A DNA stretch of 30,441 nt from a virus: positions 1 through 30,441 of IMG/VR virus record IMGVR_UViG_3300042484_000193; one strand, written 5' to 3'. The notes under the pieces are model-generated. The model was not told where the DNA came from. It saw only the letters and a program-made list of their open reading frames with translations, and ran no database searches. Position numbers and translations under genes: made by a program. Every line of letters begins with the position of its first letter. Position 1 is the stretch's first letter. Of this stretch, positions 30,085 to 30,441 are shown one piece after another.

Positions 30085-30112
30085 ATTCTACACGAATATC
30101 ATGCTGTGTCAA
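30085..30112 (-). promoter_or_regulatory. Sigma-70-like promoter of gene 32
   Basis: TTGACA (30107-30112), a 16-bp spacer and TAGAAT (30085-30090) on the minus strand, predicting a start near 30078. It lies in the 148-base gap between the partial gene at 30146 and gene 32. Confidence 0.75.
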
Positions 30113-30145
30113 TATTATATATCACCGAACTATGTGCAAAAAATA

Positions 30146-30441
30146 TTACTTTAATCCCGAAAGTGTTTTTATTCTATCCAATTCAACACTTTCGCTTGCG
30201 CCAACTAGTTTACCAATGTTATTATTTTTAACTTTTTCGGTTGGGCCTAATTGACCTACACGCTTTTGATTAGCGTCTAAATCTTCTTCTACTTCTTCTT
30301 TAGGCATTGTCTTCTGTGAATAATCACGTTGCATTGCAGAAGGCGCAGTAGGCATTGTCTTCTGTGAATAATCACGTTGCATTGCAGAAGGCGCAGTTTC
30401 ATAGTTACCTGATTGAATATGTGCCTTGATATGAGAATGGA
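30146..30441 (-). CDS. Partial gene, C-terminal part, tandem-repeat protein
   Basis: The frame stays open from the internal Met at 30382 to the window edge, so only the last about 98 residues are visible. The visible part has a 16-residue unit TAPSAMQRDYSQKTMP repeated twice, then an acidic EEVEEDLDAN stretch. It ends in KRVGQLGPTEKVKNNNIGKL, then VGASESVELDRIKTLSGL. That last block is one I have seen at the end of several proteins of T4-like marine phages, possibly a conserved C-terminal tag. Function unknown. Confidence 0.7.
   Translation of the reverse strand, partial: HSHIKAHIQSGNYETAPSAMQRDYSQKTMPTAPSAMQRDYSQKTMPKEEVEEDLDANQKRVGQLGPTEKVKNNNIGKLVGASESVELDRIKTLSGLK
30302..30397. repeat. 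Perfect 48-bp tandem duplication
   Basis: Two identical 48-bp units, 30302-30349 and 30350-30397, keep the reading frame (16 codons each). Complete identity at synonymous sites shows a very recent duplication or active expansion and contraction. Confidence 0.95.

Noticed and set aside
30302-30397. CRISPR-like repeat
   Set aside because: Only two adjacent units with no spacers, and in frame within a coding sequence.

Overview
This window reads as part of the genome of a T4-like myovirus, on the evidence of a dense set of T4-superfamily core genes: the sheath-terminating tail protein gp15, helicase gp41, primase gp61, UvsW, UvsX, UvsY and ssDNA-binding gp32. Most of the DNA is AT-rich. Almost every gene is on the minus strand with gaps of a few bases or 1-30 base overlaps. 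There are no tRNA or rRNA genes, no integrase and no transposon. Its closest relatives are probably the marine or freshwater T4-like phages (cyanophage or pelagiphage type). The host cannot be read from the sequence. One small gene resembles a protein family I associate with beta-proteobacteria (BPSL0761-like), which is only a weak hint.

Layout: (1) 1-2428, plus strand: a virion-type protein, gp15 with a long C-terminal extension, and a Nudix hydrolase, ending at a bidirectional terminator. (2) 2474-6655, minus strand: a small coiled-coil/membrane protein and three repeat-rich virion or fibre proteins. (3) 6700-9624: PD-(D/E)XK nuclease, SGNH-like hydrolase, A-type Fe-S carrier, a small protein and an acidic structural-type protein. 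(4) 9666-12470: conserved T4-like proteins of unknown or structural role. (5) 12497-14858: gp41 and gp61. (6) 14907-16167: a virion-type protein and a lone plus-strand gene, divergently transcribed. (7) 16159-20758: peptide deformylase, a tiny protein with bacterial Pol III alpha (DnaE) motifs, a DEDD exonuclease, a 2OG-Fe(II) oxygenase, a zinc-finger protein and a possible clamp-loader small subunit. (8) 20783-23413: UvsW, a CWC-type cysteine-rich mini-protein and a HARP-like protein. (9) 23493-25220: a visibly more GC-rich island with an AAA+ ATPase and three small genes, driven by two copies of one strong promoter element. (10) 25410-29997: two small membrane proteins, a methyltransferase, UvsY, an acidic protein, UvsX, a BPSL0761-like protein and gp32. 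(11) 30146-30441: the 3' part of another gene carrying a perfect 48-bp tandem repeat.

How it works together: gp41/gp61 form the primosome, and gp32, UvsX, UvsY and UvsW form the recombination-dependent replication machinery. Virion-type genes are mostly preceded by an octamer matching the T4 late promoter (TATAAATA and close variants). Several early-type genes instead have sigma-70-like promoters (TTGACA/TTGACC plus TATAAT-like boxes). Several promoters abut start codons, suggesting leaderless or very short-leader mRNAs.

Most interesting observations: a roughly 190-residue protein that keeps, in order, the DxD, KxD, RPG and KSHxxAYA signatures of C-family DNA polymerase alpha, next to a DnaQ-like exonuclease; a HARP-like protein beside UvsW, resembling a split SMARCAL1; a gene 32 leader whose 5' hairpin is complementary to its own Shine-Dalgarno sequence; and the GC-rich AAA+ island with duplicated promoters.
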